From the NCBI GenBank assembly GCA_012295275.1, contig CM022669.1:6134989-6144988 (forward strand): a stretch of 10,000 nt of DNA. Direction: 5' to 3'. Shown here one piece after another: positions 8,823-10,000 of the stretch. The stretch is from Chrysomallon squamiferum. Lineage: Eukaryota; Mollusca; Gastropoda; Neomphalida; Peltospiridae. The notes beneath the pieces are model-generated. The model saw nothing but the letters and a program-made list of their open reading frames with translations, had not been told where the DNA came from and searched no databases. Position numbers and translations under genes: made by a program. The number at the start of each line of letters is the position of its first letter. The first letter of the stretch is position 1.

Positions 8823-8836
8823 AAGCGCGCGCGCTT
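8823..8836. repeat. 14-bp CpG palindrome AAGCGCGCGCGCTT
   Basis: A perfect palindrome inside alternating purine-pyrimidine sequence (TG and GC steps from about 8766 to 8850), 90 bases before the TM6 exon acceptor AG. Such sequence favours left-handed (Z) DNA. It stands out in an AT-rich intron. Confidence 0.75.
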
Positions 8837-8926
8837 TTATGTGTGTGATTGTTTGAATATGTAAGCGTTTAAAATATATCTCAAATTAAGAAAACGTGTT
8901 TAAAAAGTTCTGTCTTATAATTTCAG

Positions 8927-9031
8927 GGGAAGCGACATCAAATCTAAGGTCTTTCAAATGTTCCATTCACTCGTCAGTCGCAATTATCGACAAAGCCAAG
9001 ATAAGAACTCTCAAAATGACGCTGGTTATAG
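8927..9031 (+). CDS. Next exon of the same receptor (rest of ICL3 and start of TM6)
   Basis: This 105-base exon starts with GG, which completes the split glycine codon from the exon ending at 7275. It carries 34 codons and ends with one base of another split codon. The acceptor is TAATTTCAG (8918-8926) and the donor is a near-perfect GTGAGT at 9032, so both introns flanking it are phase 1 at their 5' side. The peptide begins EATSNLRSFKCS, a polar loop with several serines that could be kinase sites (inference). It ends DKAKIRTLKMTLVI, the basic, amphipathic entry into TM6 seen in GnRH/AKH/corazonin receptors, where it contacts the G protein. In the full protein it should be followed by the TM6 CWxPY segment. 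That segment is not found in the remaining 969 bases, so the next exon lies beyond the window. The stop codon is also outside. Reading frame, phase and order agree with the preceding exon. Confidence 0.88.
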
Positions 9032-9136
9032 GTGAGTACGTCGGGAATTCAATGAAACCAATATTTCTGTTCGATAAGGTGCTTCAGTTGTTATGATTGG
9101 CTTAAATTCATTTGGGATTTTCGTTTTTTCTACAAA

Positions 9137-9201
9137 TGATTATTATTATTGTTTGTTGTTTTTATTTTATTTTTTTTTATTATTTTTTTTTTTTTTTTTT
9201 T
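9137..9201. repeat. T-rich tract with a terminal T run
   Basis: ATT, GTT and TTTA units are followed by an unbroken T run at about 9184-9201. Open frames here are low-complexity artefacts. Confidence 0.8.
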
Positions 9202-9479
9202 AACTACTGTATATACAAGACGTTAACATACTACAATTTATATCTTTTTTATTATTTATATGCTCTAATTAACTTTCCTGTAAATAGCGTGTACGAATGT
9301 CTATAGAAGAAAAAGAAATAAACCCCCAACTGTCCGACGTCCTTCGAAAAACCTACTACTTTCTATACAACTAATTGTCATTTTATGTTTTACCTTCGAC
9401 AGCGCTCTCGCGGAGTTTCACGCGATACTTTGATTACCGCTACAGTTGTATGTAAGAAATGATTTATAAACTGGAGGGT

Positions 9480-9700
9480 TTCGCCTCTGTTTCCTAATTG
9501 GCCAGCTCGCGCTCTACGCACCAGAGTGAGTTATTTTATTTTCTAATCATGAGCAGTTCGACTGCAGGAGGCGGCAACCGCTGACTATTGCGAGCGAAGA
9601 TAATTAAAGTTGTAATTCCCAATGGCCAGCGCACATCGTTCCCAGCCAAACTAATTTAAGGCGGAATCAATAAATAGGTACTAATTGCACGTCTGCTTAT
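9480..9700. promoter_or_regulatory. Complex intronic block with several TAAT cores and a repeated GGCCAGC motif
   Basis: Less AT-biased and non-repetitive. TAAT cores on the + strand start at 9495, 9544, 9601, 9613, 9652 and 9682. AATTGGCCAGC at 9496-9506 is echoed by AATGGCCAGC at 9621-9630. AATTAAAG, the motif clustered at 4959-5089, occurs at 9602-9609. It reads like a candidate intronic enhancer, but the TAAT count is only modestly above what AT-rich DNA would give. Confidence 0.3.
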
Positions 9701-10000
9701 TAAGTTCTTGGTACCCAAAAGAATTCTTAGACAAAAAAAAAAAAATTTTGTCCTTACACCCAATAGCTTTAGCAGTAGAAATACTGTTGGTAGATGTGAC
9801 AAGTATGCCGAATAGCATCTGTATATTTTTCTATGTCCTAAAAATCATTAGCATCACAATGAGGTAGACACTGTTTACGAAACTCGGCCCTTCTGCGTGG
9901 AACAGTTCAGTGGTTGATCCTCAAAATAGACCACAGTCTGATACGTTTTCTTTGTCGCGAATTCCATTCCACTAAATTATTCATTTCTGGTCTTTCCTTT

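Larger units (their letters stand above)
7276..8926 (+). other. Intron (phase 1) between the TM5 exon and the TM6 exon
   Basis: This 1651-base intron begins GTACGT and ends TTTCAG. It is AT-rich and holds no recognisable exon. Short open frames on either strand (for example 7714-7920 on + and 7457-7690 on -) resemble no known family and lack convincing splice context. Contents that can be described are a T/G-rich low-complexity stretch at 8660-8745 and an alternating TG/GC stretch near 8766-8850, including a 14-bp CpG palindrome. The part from 7320 to 8650 is of ordinary complexity, with nothing recognised. Confidence 0.8.
9032..10000 (+). other. Start of the intron following the TM6-entry exon (partial)
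   Basis: The intron opens with GTGAGT and runs past the window end. No TM6-TM7 coding segment (CWxPY, NPxxY-like) is visible in any + strand frame. It contains AT/T-rich low complexity at 9137-9201, an A run at 9732-9745, and a block of higher complexity at about 9380-9700 described separately. The last 150 bases show nothing recognisable. Confidence 0.7.

Noticed and set aside
9032-10000. Following exon with TM6-TM7 (CWxPY, NPxxY-type motifs)
   Set aside because: No such motif was found in the + strand frames, so the next exon is taken to lie beyond the window.

Overview
The window looks like AT-rich animal nuclear DNA, most likely from a mollusc and possibly a cephalopod. It has long introns with GT-AG splice sites and very dense microsatellites (CT, AT, CATA, ATT/ATC/GTT triplets, long T tracts). 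Its only recognisable coding content is two short exons of a class A neuropeptide receptor of the GnRH/AKH/corazonin type. The species guess rests on repeat texture and on the lophotrochozoan look of the receptor, so it is tentative. No bacterial, phage, plasmid or viral gene is visible.

Layout. Positions 1-7070 hold no recognisable exon and are read as one long intron (or intron plus upstream DNA) of the receptor gene on the + strand. This stretch alternates low-complexity tracts with blocks of ordinary complexity. The tracts are at 711-742, 940-1018, 1405-1450, 1571-1650, 2745-2880, 3091-3192, 3765-3870, 4021-4152, 5291-5480 and several A/T runs. The more complex blocks lie near 1070-1320, 1740-2700, 3240-3720, 4600-5160 and 5640-5900. 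From about 6340 to 7088 a roughly 27-bp minisatellite runs directly into the 3' splice site of the first exon.

The first exon (7071-7275) encodes the second extracellular loop, TM5 and the start of the third intracellular loop. After a 1651-bp intron, the second exon (8927-9031) encodes the rest of that loop and the start of TM6. The two join in frame through a split glycine codon (phase 1). The exons for TM1-TM4 and for TM6-TM7 plus the C-terminal tail lie outside the window. Positions 9032-10000 are intron again and include a more complex, possibly regulatory block at about 9480-9700.

The most notable observation is that the minisatellite unit matches the intron-exon junction itself, including the first 18 coding bases of the exon. 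The junction appears to have been copied repeatedly into the intron, leaving a series of decayed acceptor-like sites in front of the true one.
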